NCBI GenBank assembly: GCA_949987705.1
Contig: CATLJY010000923.1
Location: 124,001 to 188,000 of the forward strand
Direction: 5' to 3'
DNA length: 64,000 nt
From: Thereva unica
Taxonomy: Eukaryota; Arthropoda; Insecta; Diptera; Therevidae
Of the stretch, positions 1 through 8,750 are shown one piece after another. The translations under genes and the position numbers were made by a program. Position 1 is the stretch's first letter, and each line of letters begins with the position of its first letter. A model generated the notes under the pieces. The model saw only the letters and a list, made by a program, of their open reading frames with translations. It had not been told where the DNA came from and ran no database searches.

Positions 1-192
1 ATTCGCAAAAAAAATAAAAAGATGACAGCCCCTGATAAGTTAATAACCTACTGGAAGACTGAAGATGATAAGGAGCAGGCTCGGCATGAGGAGAGAATAA
101 GAATAGATAGAGAAAAATATGAAATTGAGAAAAGGAAGGTTCAAATAATGTCTGATATAAAAGATTTGCTCCTGACATTAACTGAGGAGTGA
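1..192 (+). CDS. Myb/SANT-like accessory protein of a Harbinger element, C-terminal end
   Basis: The reading frame is open from the first base of the window to a TGA at 190-192, so the start lies upstream. The visible tail is highly charged, with a Glu/Arg/Lys-rich helix (residues around RHEERIRIDREKYEIEKRK) predicted to be coiled coil. PIF/Harbinger elements usually encode two proteins: a DDE transposase and a Myb/SANT (trihelix) DNA-binding protein that helps it reach the nucleus and bind the element ends. This frame converges on the transposase that ends at 355, which is the usual arrangement. The Myb domain itself is off the window, so the identity rests on context and composition. No break is seen. 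Confidence 0.5.
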   Translation: MRKKNKKMTAPDKLITYWKTEDDKEQARHEERIRIDREKYEIEKRKVQIMSDIKDLLLTLTEE

Positions 193-354
193 CGAAGAAT
201 ATATGAATTTTGTCATTATTTATAGCACCACTGAAGTGTTCTTTTTTAAACCTTTATAATATACCTGAAACTGTTTTTGTTTATATCATATTGTTCTTGT
301 TATAAATGAATAAAAGTTTTTTTTTTGTTATCTGAAAAAAATATATTTTTTATT

Positions 355-894
355 TCACATTAAAAAGCTTCTTAAAAAGTTTCGCTTTGTTTTACCGCTA
401 CCATTTTGTTGTTCTCTATATTCACTTGTTAAATGAGACACGTCATTTTCTTCGTCTTCTTCAGAGAACTGGCTAGAACGTTCAATGTTTTCGTATTCAA
501 TATTGTGCTCGATTATCACATTGTGTATCGTAACTGCAGCCAGCACGAAATATTTAGCAGTTTTCAAATTTTTTATTTCTAAAAACCGTAACCGACGAAA
601 TTTTCCTTTTAGTTGACCGAATGCCTGTTCGATTACTATACGTGTCGAGCTGTGTTTAAAATTAAATTTTGACTTGCTTCTATCGAGAGTGCCATCATCT
701 TTATAAGGTGTAAGCAAATATTGGCGTAAAGGGTACGCAGAGTCACCAAGTAGGTGATATTTGCTCGGCAAATTTATGCAACCGTTACTTAATTTTTTCC
801 CCATTTCGCTGTTTGCCCAAACCGAGGCATCATGCGCCCTTCCAGGCCATCCAAAAAATACGTTTGTGAAACGCTTTTCACTATCACAAACAGC
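355..894 (-). CDS. Harbinger transposase, exon 3 (second Asp and Glu)
   Basis: This is the C-terminal exon, 179 codons plus stop. The acceptor TTTTAG precedes 894, and the exon opens with AVCDSEKRFTNVFFGWPG, which continues the exon 2 sequence in phase. It contains the other two catalytic residues, D in LLGDSAYPL and E in RIVIEQAFGQLKGKF. Together the three exons would give 410 residues, close to the usual 350-450 of the family, with all three acidic residues present. Removing the gypsy and one copy of its target duplication leaves an original intron of 53 nt. Whether the now 4.8-kb intron is still spliced is unknown. Confidence 0.8.
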   Translation of the reverse strand, partial: AVCDSEKRFTNVFFGWPGRAHDASVWANSEMGKKLSNGCINLPSKYHLLGDSAYPLRQYLLTPYKDDGTLDRSKSKFNFKHSSTRIVIEQAFGQLKGKFRRLRFLEIKNLKTAKYFVLAAVTIHNVIIEHNIEYENIERSSQFSEEDEENDVSHLTSEYREQQNGSGKTKRNFLRSFLM

Positions 895-938
895 CTAAAA
901 TTAAAAAATTAATTAGAAAGTTACAATGAATTTATTTT

Positions 939-1157
939 TGTTATATTTTTAAATAATGCACACGATCATCTACGTTTCGTATTATTTTATTACATAGGCA
1001 AGTATATATAAATATTCCAGTAAGCGAGCTGAACTAAACTGTTTCTTCTCCATTGACTGTCAAAACCGGAAGAGAGTATTGCCTCGTGTTTTCGTTCAGT
1101 GTAGCCAAATCATGTAATACGATCCAATAATGCCAACCGTAATACTTCGGTATAACA
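939..1157 (-). repeat. 3' LTR of gypsy-1
   Basis: 219 bp, TG...CA ends, identical to 5442-5660. The polypurine tract (AAGGGGGGACA on the element strand) adjoins it at about 1158-1170. Confidence 0.95.
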
Positions 1158-1281
1158 ATGTCCCCCCTTAGTTCAGCTCACTGTACATTTTCTTACAATT
1201 ACAAGTTCAATAATGTATATTTCAATTCTTACAATTACAAATTCAATCATATATATTCAAAATCTATCTAAGCCTACCATT

Positions 1282-4200
1282 TCATACTAGCTTATCTCTA
1301 ACTCTTCTATTACTTGTCGCCTGTTTCTCTGGCTTCAAACGGGCTTGACGAATCGGGTTCCTTCGAGGCTGCTCACTGTTCGGTGTGGTTTCAATAGACG
1401 CTTCTCCTAAAGAAGAATTTGTTCGCGATTGTTGGGCAGGTACTATATGTTCACATTTATCTGCACCCCCTGAGTCGCTTGTCGTTTCGGTGACCTGTGC
1501 TGGAACATCTGGTACCTTGGCGGTCAAATCCTCGAAGATTGTTGGTGTGGGCATAATTTCCTCGTTGGTGTCAGTGGCATTGCCTCTGGCCATTTGATTT
1601 ACATGACGTTTCCATTTAACTAACTTACTATCACAACTAACTTCTACTAAGTAATACTGTCTTCCTAACCTCTTTCTTACAATACCCTTTTTCCAATAAA
1701 CCTTGCCTGGTTTTGAGTAATCCTTTACTAATACTGAATCTCCTATTACAAATTCTCGACTTAATCTACCTTTATAATATTTATACTGTTGGCTCTGATT
1801 TTTTTTTATATTTTGTTTAACATTTATTTCTTCAGATCCTGTGTCAGCAAAGGGATTAATTATATCAAATCTAGACCTAATTCTATTTTTTAACAATAGT
1901 TGTGCTGGAGACTTACCGGTGGCTTTGTGGATGGAATTCCGATAGTCCATTAGGATGTTTGATAGTGTCTGTTGTAAACTCTGGGTACCTTTTTCATACA
2001 AATTTTTCTTTAAGGCATTTTTCATTATTTTCACGAAACTCTCTGCCTGGCCATTAGAGGCAGGGTGTCCCACTGGACTTGTTCTATGTTCAATACTATT
2101 TTTCTTTAAAAATTGCTGGAAGGTATTTGACATAAAGGTTGTTGCATTGTCAGTGACGATCAGTGAAGGCATTCCAAAACGAGCAAAAATAGTTGACAAA
2201 CAATCAATAGTCCTACTACTAGTTATGGAAGAACCCATGTCTATACATTCCACCCATTTGCTATAGGCGTCGACTAAAATTAAGAAGTTCTTATTCAAAA
2301 ATGGACCCATGAAATCTAAATGCAGCCTTCTCCAAACTCCGTCGGGCACTTCCCAGCTCAACAGCAGGTTTTTAGAAGGGTTTGGTTGATTCACAAGACA
2401 GCTTTCACAGTTTTTTGCAACTTGTTCAATATCCTTTGTCAGTGCTGGCCACCAACAAAAAGATCTAGCAAGGCTTTTCATCTTTTCAATTCCTAAGTGG
2501 GAACGATGGAGTTCGTGCAACACAAGTTGACGCAACGAAAATGGTACTATTATTCTGTGACCCCAAAAGAGACATTCATCGATGCACGTTAATTCGTTTC
2601 TTATATTATAGTACACTTGCAACTCCCGGTTTTTTATGTGCTTTGGCCACCCTTTCCGTACAAGGTCTATAATGCCAACCAATACCTTGTCTTTTTTGGT
2701 TTCCTGTTTAATTTCAGAGACGTTTAATGGTAGTGTGTCTTGCTCGCTAATATGGTTTACATAAATTTCTTTTTGATCAAATACGGATTCTCTTTGTTGA
2801 TCAGGATTGGGATTTCTAGAAAAATAATCTGCTATGTTCGCTTCGCTTTTGATATATTGAATTTCGTATTGGTACGCCGACAAAAACAAAGCATAACGTT
2901 GTAACCTATTTGCACTCATAAGTGGTATGCCTTTTCTTGGATTCAATATGGATGTTAAAGCTTTCGCATCCGTGCATAAAACAAATTTGCGCCCAAATAA
3001 ATACATATGATATCGTTTGATACCAAAAATTATTGCTAATGCCTCACGCTCAATTTGTGCGTAATTAGTCTCAGCTTTTGTCAACTTTCTTGACCCAAAC
3101 GCTATTGGACGTTCAGTCCCATCTTCATAAATGTGGGCAATGACCGCAGCAATTCCAATTGGAGATGCATCTACGGTGAGTTTAATTGGTAACTTCGGGT
3201 CGTAATGAGCCAAAACCTGATTGGAAGTTAATTCTGATTTAATTTTGTTGAAGGACTCATGTTCCTTTTTTCCCCACGTGAATTTTACGTTTGCTTTCAA
3301 GAGGTTATATAACGGTGTACAAATATGCGCTGCTCGAGGAAGGAATCTCCTATAATAATTAACTACACCGAGAAAAGCTTGAAGTTCTTTAATATTTTTC
3401 GGTCGAGGTGTATTTACAATAGCTGATACCTTCTCCGGGCATGTATTTAGTCCCGTACTATCAATAACGTGACCTAAGTATTTGACCGATTTACTGAAGA
3501 AGATACACTTGTCTTTAGAAATTTTTAATCCCGCATCTGACAGAATTGATAAAACTTTTTGTAGCCTATCCATGTGTATTTCTTTCGTAGGAGCTGTAAT
3601 TAAAATATCGTCCATAAAGACTAACACCCCTTCTAAGCCTAATAAGAGTGTTTCCATTATTCTCTGGAATATAGCTGGTGCAGAAGCTACCCCATAGACG
3701 AGACGAGTGTATCTAAATAGCCCTTTAGTCGTACTAATAGTTGTTAAACGACGCGATTCTTCGTTCAAAATTAACTGTTGATACGCCGTCGACAAATCTA
3801 GTTTTGTAAACTCTTCCCCACCGTGTAATTTTGCAAAAATTTCTTCGATTCGCGGCAAATAATATTGGTCCACCTTCAGTTGTGGATTTAACGTCACTTT
3901 ATAATCGCCGCAGATACGCACACTACCATTACTTTTTAATATTGGGACTATAGGGGTTCCCCATTCGCTGTAATTTACCGGTTCAAGAACACCCAACTTC
4001 ACTAAATTTTCTACCTCACGTTCAACCTTATTGCGAATAGCTAATGGAAGAGGTCGCGGCTTATAAAACTTTGGAACTGCTTCTTCTTTAAGGTTAAGAC
4101 TGACTTGGTGTTTATTGAAAGCCCCAAGCTTGCCGTCAAATAGTGTAGCATAACGAGTTAATAATGCTTTTAATTTTAAATTTGTGCTTGCTTTTAAGTG

Positions 4201-5403
4201 ATTTATGCGTTTGATACCCATGTTAAATTTTGTCATCCAATCTCTACCTAGTAATGGAGGCCCTACACCGTCAATAACAAATGTCTCAACCATTTGTGTC
4301 ATTTTATCATAAACAATTTCAAAAGTACAAACCCCAATTACTTTAATTTTCTTGTCGTCATATGCCGTTAGACCTCGAGTAGCTTTCCTTATGGGAATGT
4401 GTCCAAAATATTTCCTATACAGAGCCACAGGAATGACAGATACGCCGGAACCGCTATCCACTTCGACTTGCATCGGAATTCCATTCATTACAACGTCAGC
4501 CACGATTGGTGTATCTTCATTTTTATGGTTACTTCTAAAATTAAAAATAGTTAAGTCTTCATCATTTTTTCTAATATAATTAAAATAATGTTTTTTCCCT
4601 ATCTGTTGTTTCCTCTGCTGCTGTCTACACATTTTCTGTAGATGACCCCGTCGACCGCAATTTCTGCAAGTATAGTTGACATATCGACACTCATTTTCCT
4701 TGTGATTAGTAAATCCACAAACTGCACATTGTTTCTTCTTGTGATGTTGAATATTTTTCATTTCTGTGTTTTGTGTTTGCCTTGTTTTGAATTTGAAGCA
4801 TTTTTCATCCGCTTCTTGCTTGACCCGCATGCTCATATGTTGGTTTTGAATGCACTCAACTGTTTGAGCCTTTTCCACTGCCTTTTCAAATGTGAGTGTT
4901 TTCACATCTTCTAGGAACAACTTATCCTTTACTGGTCCGTTCTGCAGACCCATAATGAATTTATCCCTAAGAGCTGTATCTAAGAATGTGTCAAACTCGC
5001 ACTGTGCCGCCAACTTTCGTACTTTTGCTGCCCATTGCTGGATTGACTCCCCATTTTCACGGCTGCATTCGTAGAAATTCTTCCTCTCGACAAATCCGGC
5101 TGTTGTTGTCCTAAAGTGGTTGTCCAATGCTTTAAGCAGGTCGTCCACTTCAGTCTGTTGCACATCTTTCGGAAAAACCAGACTCTTTAGAAGCTTCACG
5201 GTGGTCTCGTGCAGAGAATTTATTAATATGGCTCGCTTTTTTGGCACTTCGTCCACATCATTTGCGATAAAATACTGTAATATTTGTATTTTATGCACTG
5301 CCCAGTCACTCATTTCGTGATGGAATACTTGCATTTTTCCAAAATTCGACATGTTGTTCGAGGTTATGTCCTCCACGTGAGTTTTTATTTTATGCACTTG
5401 CAC
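1282..5403 (-). CDS. Gag-Pol polyprotein of gypsy-1, intact
   Basis: One frame of 1373 codons fuses Gag and Pol. Residues 1-225 are a Gag-like region. Two zinc knuckles follow at about 226-259 (CAVCGFTNHKENEC and CRNCGRRGHLQKMC). The aspartic protease motif is VDSGSG near 316. Reverse transcriptase carries VFMDDILIT near the middle, so the catalytic pair is MDD. RNase H has an LTVDAS motif. Integrase has the D, D, E residues in HLDFMGPF, VTDNATTF and NGQAESF, preceded by an HHCC-type zinc region (HRSHLGIEKMK and CESC). No stop or frameshift interrupts it and all catalytic residues are visible. There is no env. Insertion inside a Harbinger intron means it reads in the same direction as the host transposase. 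Confidence 0.93.
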   Translation of the reverse strand: MQVHKIKTHVEDITSNNMSNFGKMQVFHHEMSDWAVHKIQILQYFIANDVDEVPKKRAILINSLHETTVKLLKSLVFPKDVQQTEVDDLLKALDNHFRTTTAGFVERKNFYECSRENGESIQQWAAKVRKLAAQCEFDTFLDTALRDKFIMGLQNGPVKDKLFLEDVKTLTFEKAVEKAQTVECIQNQHMSMRVKQEADEKCFKFKTRQTQNTEMKNIQHHKKKQCAVCGFTNHKENECRYVNYTCRNCGRRGHLQKMCRQQQRKQQIGKKHYFNYIRKNDEDLTIFNFRSNHKNEDTPIVADVVMNGIPMQVEVDSGSGVSVIPVALYRKYFGHIPIRKATRGLTAYDDKKIKVIGVCTFEIVYDKMTQMVETFVIDGVGPPLLGRDWMTKFNMGIKRINHLKASTNLKLKALLTRYATLFDGKLGAFNKHQVSLNLKEEAVPKFYKPRPLPLAIRNKVEREVENLVKLGVLEPVNYSEWGTPIVPILKSNGSVRICGDYKVTLNPQLKVDQYYLPRIEEIFAKLHGGEEFTKLDLSTAYQQLILNEESRRLTTISTTKGLFRYTRLVYGVASAPAIFQRIMETLLLGLEGVLVFMDDILITAPTKEIHMDRLQKVLSILSDAGLKISKDKCIFFSKSVKYLGHVIDSTGLNTCPEKVSAIVNTPRPKNIKELQAFLGVVNYYRRFLPRAAHICTPLYNLLKANVKFTWGKKEHESFNKIKSELTSNQVLAHYDPKLPIKLTVDASPIGIAAVIAHIYEDGTERPIAFGSRKLTKAETNYAQIEREALAIIFGIKRYHMYLFGRKFVLCTDAKALTSILNPRKGIPLMSANRLQRYALFLSAYQYEIQYIKSEANIADYFSRNPNPDQQRESVFDQKEIYVNHISEQDTLPLNVSEIKQETKKDKVLVGIIDLVRKGWPKHIKNRELQVYYNIRNELTCIDECLFWGHRIIVPFSLRQLVLHELHRSHLGIEKMKSLARSFCWWPALTKDIEQVAKNCESCLVNQPNPSKNLLLSWEVPDGVWRRLHLDFMGPFLNKNFLILVDAYSKWVECIDMGSSITSSRTIDCLSTIFARFGMPSLIVTDNATTFMSNTFQQFLKKNSIEHRTSPVGHPASNGQAESFVKIMKNALKKNLYEKGTQSLQQTLSNILMDYRNSIHKATGKSPAQLLLKNRIRSRFDIINPFADTGSEEINVKQNIKKNQSQQYKYYKGRLSREFVIGDSVLVKDYSKPGKVYWKKGIVRKRLGRQYYLVEVSCDSKLVKWKRHVNQMARGNATDTNEEIMPTPTIFEDLTAKVPDVPAQVTETTSDSGGADKCEHIVPAQQSRTNSSLGEASIETTPNSEQPRRNPIRQARLKPEKQATSNRRVRDKLV

Positions 5404-5428
5404 TTTTATTTGTGCCGAAAATTCTTTT

Positions 5429-5440
5429 TCCTCGTCGCCA
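5429..5440 (-). promoter_or_regulatory. Primer binding site of gypsy-1, tRNA-Ser(GCU) type
   Basis: One base inside the 5' LTR the element strand reads TGGCGACGAGGA. This is complementary to the 3' end (with CCA) expected for insect tRNA-Ser(GCU). The match is 12 nt and then diverges. It would prime minus-strand DNA synthesis. Confidence 0.7.
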
Positions 5441-5441
5441 C

Positions 5442-5660
5442 TGTTATATTTTTAAATAATGCACACGATCATCTACGTTTCGTATTATTTTATTACATAG
5501 GCAAGTATATATAAATATTCCAGTAAGCGAGCTGAACTAAACTGTTTCTTCTCCATTGACTGTCAAAACCGGAAGAGAGTATTGCCTCGTGTTTTCGTTC
5601 AGTGTAGCCAAATCATGTAATACGATCCAATAATGCCAACCGTAATACTTCGGTATAACA
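5442..5660 (-). repeat. 5' LTR of gypsy-1
   Basis: 219 bp, identical to the 3' LTR. On the element strand it contains an AT-rich TATA-like stretch (TATTTATATATACTTG) that could serve as the promoter core. Confidence 0.95.
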
Positions 5661-5674
5661 ATTTTAAAGACTAC

Positions 5675-6070
5675 CTGTAGTATCAAGGAGTGATAACCCT
5701 TCCTGTTATAATAACTGGCAGGTTCTGAACTTGGGGCCGGGATTGCAATGTGCGTTCCATCAACGCATCCTATTACATTTGGAAAACTATCACTTCCTCT
5801 TAACACATTGAATTTCTTTGCTACTGCTTTTAATTCCTCTTCATTTTGGGGCCATTTTATATATTTGGAGGCTAATGTGCAGATTAATTTACATACGTAT
5901 AAAGCAGTGGAATGCACTGTGCTTTTTGACAAGTTAAATCTGTCGGCTACAGCGCGAAATGTATCTTGCGTTGCTAGAATCCACAAGGTCATTACTAAGG
6001 CTGTTCTTAGTGGCACCTTATGTCTCCTTGTGCCATCTTTATAAAGATATTTTAGTTCACTCTCTAATAC
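5675..6070 (-). CDS. Harbinger transposase, exon 2 (first catalytic Asp)
   Basis: The exon encodes 132 residues, starting VLESELKYL and ending SLILQ. It holds the helix-turn-helix-like stretch (VADRFNLSKSTVHS) and the first catalytic aspartate in VIGCVDGTHIAIP, the hallmark of PIF/Harbinger DDE transposases. The 3' boundary is CAG followed by GTAGTC at 5674. Downstream the intron is interrupted by the 219-bp LTR of the inserted gypsy, which would otherwise be read as a false C-terminal extension. No stop or frameshift is present. The family role is cut-and-paste transposition with 3-bp target duplications. Confidence 0.8.
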
Positions 6071-6127
6071 CTTTAAGTGTATGAAGTTTATCATTTCTTT
6101 GCATTTCATTTTGAATTAGGTACTTAC

Positions 6128-6424
6128 TTCATATACTCTTTTATTAGTCCTAAAATGGCTTTGAAAAGTATCGTCATCGTACCTACTTACGACCTCTAGG
6201 TAATTTTCAATCTTTACAATTTTTACTTTTCGAGCCCAATTCCTTAATAGAAGCACTTTACGTCGTCTATCTTTTTTGGGCTTTTTTGTTGGATAAAATG
6301 TTCTGCTCTCATCTTCTTCTAAAAGATAATTTATCAGCACATTTAACACTCTTTTCGTTATGCTCAACGCGCACATTTTTCCAGTACCAGGCCAATCACG
6401 AAATGACAGAAAATTGTCATTCAT
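6128..6424 (-). CDS. Harbinger transposase, exon 1 (N-terminal part)
   Basis: This exon begins with ATG at 6424 and encodes 99 residues of the N-terminal DNA-binding-like region of a HARBI1-type transposase. It ends with a FQSHFRTNKRVYE segment, which resembles the F-R-x-x-x-x-v-Y-E block common before the helical region of the family. The donor is GTAAGTA reading leftward from 6127. A 57-nt intron (6071-6127) with acceptor TTAAAG joins it in phase to exon 2. Without splicing the frame meets a stop just after the donor. The start codon is the first ATG in the open frame and could be wrong by a few residues. Confidence 0.7.
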
Positions 6425-6626
6425 TTTTCTTCTTCTTGCAATCAGGTGTTCGAAAATATTGCCTCAGCAGGCGAAAATGACAGAAAGGGATATGCAATCG
6501 ACTGCTACATATACTGCAAGCGCCTGAATTTTCGAACACGCCCTTCATCAGCAATGAATCTTATTGAGAAGGTAGTAGAAGAGATAGAATTTATACAAGA
6601 GGTAGGAATTTTTGTAAAAGATCACT

Positions 6627-7166
6627 TTGATAAAATTTATGACAAAAAAAATAATAATAGCTGTTTTTGATACTGGTAGCGCGACATCGATTATTAAAGA
6701 AAAATGTTTAGATAGTTACATGCATTACAAAGATAACCTCACTTATTTTGGAATTAATAAATCGCTATTGAATATATTGGGACAAGTCCACCTTTGGCTT
6801 AATGTCTCTGAAAGAATTAAAAATTTCAAATTTCTTGTTGTAGATAATAATACAATGAATTCCGATATTTTAATTGGTAAAGATATTTTAGATAGTTTAG
6901 GTGTTAAATTAATCATTGAAAGTGAGGATGTCTTCGAAGATGAAATTTTGAATATCGATGTGGGTTTGCCAGAAAAAGAAGAAGAAATAAATTTTGGTTT
7001 AGATGATAATTTTGAATTAAAAAATAAATTGTTTTCAGAAATAGCAATATATAAAAATAAACTTTGTGATTTAAAGGAACCGGTACAAAGGTCAGAAATG
7101 AAAATTTTATTAGAAAAACCAGAATATATATGTAGTATCGAAATCTCGACGTCTATGTTACACTGA
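6627..7166 (+). pseudogene. Gypsy-2 protease and pol N-terminus, broken
   Basis: A retroviral-type aspartic protease is recognisable from the AVFDTGSATSII active-site block near residue 14 and the later SDILIGKDIL block. The frame then runs into the acidic linker before reverse transcriptase and ends at a stop. In another frame the RT N-terminal block RPSNSPFCSPIV continues to about 7248. There the errantivirus begins and the gene stops. It resumes at 37963 with the TSFITPLGQFEY segment of RT. Roughly 65 residues of RT fall between the two halves and are missing. Upstream gag sequence is cut by the Harbinger end at about 6543. Confidence 0.75.
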
Positions 7167-7282
7167 GAGAGAAAAGTTATTAAAAATTTTAAATTATTTA
7201 ATAGAAAGAGATATTATGAGGCCGAGTAACTCCCCATTCTGTTCACCCATAGTTTCATATGTACATATGTACATTTAAATAT

Positions 7283-7319
<37 letters not shown>

Positions 7320-7346
7320 CGAGGTGTGGCTATTAAATAACGAGAC
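7320..7346 (+). mobile_element. Mariner inverted-repeat remnant, about 27 bp
   Basis: A single end resembling a mariner-family inverted repeat (starting CGAGGTGTGGCTATTAAATA) follows the TA-rich run 7290-7319. It is absent from the right copy of the repeat, which joins the common sequence at TCTCAAAATATTG. No transposase or second end is present. The family call is from memory of mariner ends. Confidence 0.4.
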
Positions 7347-7796
7347 TCTCAAAATATTGTTAATTCATAACAAAGGAAATGCCAAAGGAAATGTTGACTT
7401 TTCAATACATACATATACTCATAATTATTTTCTTAAAATGTCAATGGACAAAGGAAATGCTGACTTTGTTTCAATTTGTATATTCATACATGTATATTCA
7501 ATTAGCCACAGGAAATGCTAGATAAAATTTCAGACAAGCTCCCATAGAATTCAATTCAAATTTTACCGCGTCAGCATTTCAAGAAAAACAAAACTATCAT
7601 ATTACGCGAGATAACAATTATATCGCGCACAGAAAAAACCTTAATTAGCATTTTTTCTTTGAAATAATTGAGTACCTTTAGTAAGGCGAAAATAATGGAA
7701 GAGAAGTCGGAATCTAAGATCGAAGCAGCCAACTCGGGCTCGCACCGTAAACGCCATAGCCCTCAAGAATATCGGTTTTCGGTTAATCAAAAGTTG

Positions 7797-8440
7797 ATAG
7801 TTGGAAGTTCTTTTAAAATCTTAATACAAATAATCCAACGTTGATAGTTGGAAGTTCTTTTAAAGATATAATACTAATAATCCAAAGTTGATAGTTGGAA
7901 GTTCTTTTAAAATTATAATACAAATAATCCAACGTTGATAGTTGGAAGTTCTTTTAAAATTATAATACTAATAATCCAACGTTGATAGTTGGAAGTTCTT
8001 TTAAAATTATAATACAAATAATCCAAAGTTGATAGCTGGAAGTTCTTTTAAAATTATGTATAATACAAATAATCCAACGCTGATAGTTGGAAGTTCTTTT
8101 AAAATTATAATACTAATAATCCAACGTTGATAGTTGGAAGTTCTTTTAAAATTATAATACAAATAATCCAACGTTGATAGTTGGAAGTTCTTTTAAAATC
8201 TTAATACAAATAATCCAACGTTGATAGGTGGAAGTTCTTTTAAAATTATAATACTAATAATCCAACGTTGATAGTTGGAAGTTCTTTTAAAATTATAATA
8301 CAAATAATCCAACGGTGATAGTTGGAAGTTCTTTTAAAATTATAATACTAATTATCCAAAGTTGATAGTTGGAAGTTCTTTTAAAATTATAATACTAATA
8401 ATCCAAAGTTGATAGTTGGAAGTTCTTTTAAACTTATAAT
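7797..8440 (+). repeat. 47-bp tandem array in the left LTR, about 14 copies
   Basis: Units contain GTTGATAGTTGGAAGTTC followed by an AT-rich half and ending AATAATCCAAC. I count 14 occurrences of GGAAGTTCTTTTA. Units alternate AATACAAATA with AATACTAATA, and one (about 8040) carries a small insertion. Confidence 0.9.
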
Positions 8441-8704
8441 TAAAACAGTCATAAGAATTTAAAGGCAAGTGCTAATAATAAACATAGATAAAAATAAAGG
8501 ACTTTTTTTTTATTTGTTGAATTCAAAGTTTTTTCACACTTACGTCGTATATCATAATTACTGACGTTATAACAATATAAGCCGATAATTCCTGGTGGAC
8601 ATCTAAGGTATCTAGAGGAAGTACAAAAACCAAGGTCTCATCGAGGGAATATATGAGTAAGGCGTCCAGGTAGAAGTAAAGTCTCTACTGGCAAATATAA
8701 CAAT

Positions 8705-8722
8705 TGGTGGCAGCGGTGGGAT
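8705..8722 (+). promoter_or_regulatory. Primer binding site, tRNA-Leu type
   Basis: TGGTGGCAGCGGTGGGAT lies two bases after the LTR end. All 18 bases are complementary to the 3' end plus CCA that I expect for an insect tRNA-Leu(AAG). This site is the strongest evidence that the upstream repeat is a 5' LTR. Confidence 0.75.
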
Positions 8723-8750
8723 GGTGTGAGGTTAGTAAGACCTCCCATCC
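8719..8750 (+). promoter_or_regulatory. Leader hairpin with TAGTAAG loop
   Basis: GGATGG (8719-8724) can pair with CCATCC (8745-8750), and GAGGT (8728-8732) with ACCTC (8739-8743), enclosing the loop TAGTAAG. The stem overlaps the 3' part of the primer site. The same core, AGGTTAGTAAGACC, recurs after env at 16628 and, with one change, at 16553. Confidence 0.6.

Larger units (their letters stand above)
939..5660 (-). mobile_element. Complete Ty3/gypsy LTR retrotransposon (gypsy-1)
   Basis: The element is 4722 bp long. Two 219-bp LTRs, starting TGTTATA and ending TATAACA, are identical by direct comparison and bracket one long gag-pol frame. It is flanked by ATTTT at 934-938 and 5661-5665, a perfect 5-bp target duplication. 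Transcription runs leftward, so 5442-5660 is the 5' LTR. A primer site complementary to tRNA-Ser(GCU) lies just inside it. A purine tract lies just inside the 3' LTR near 1158-1170. Identical LTRs and an unbroken frame indicate very recent insertion. The single-ORF layout resembles the mag/K02A2.6-like group; that placement is an inference. Confidence 0.93.
1..6543 (-). mobile_element. PIF/Harbinger DNA transposon, left end outside the window, split by a gypsy element
   Basis: The element contains a three-exon HARBI1-like transposase on the minus strand and the tail of a convergent Myb-like frame on the plus strand. The right terminus is placed near 6543, where the inward-reading sequence starts GGGCGTGTTCGAAAATTC. 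A related copy of the core GTGTTCGAAAAT lies about 95 bp further in, at 6447. The left terminus and the 3-bp target duplication cannot be seen. To the right, the sequence changes at once into a gypsy gag/protease remnant, suggesting insertion into that element. A complete gypsy (939-5660) sits inside intron 2. Confidence 0.75.
7251..8702 (+). repeat. Left LTR-like repeat of the env-bearing errantivirus, with internal tandem array
   Basis: The sequence from about 7347 to 8700 is repeated at 31682-31744 plus 36863-37960, where a gypsy splits it. It ends AAATATAACA directly before a tRNA-Leu type primer site, so it should be a 5' LTR. It contains a conserved 350-bp lead, about 14 copies of a 47-bp tandem unit, and a 270-bp tail with AATAAA at about 8495. 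The start is uncertain: the first 95 bases are (TA)n and a mariner-like remnant. The right copy ends AAATATAAGA, one base different. Confidence 0.7.

Noticed and set aside
1385..5165. Small plus-strand open frames across gypsy-1
   Set aside because: They lie antisense to the intact gag-pol and show no domain or codon pattern of their own.
5537..5660. Apparent C-terminal extension of Harbinger exon 2
   Set aside because: These residues are translated from the gypsy LTR; the exon ends at 5675 with a splice donor.
7797..8440. CRISPR-like array
   Set aside because: Units are contiguous 47-bp tandem repeats without unique spacers, in an insect LTR.
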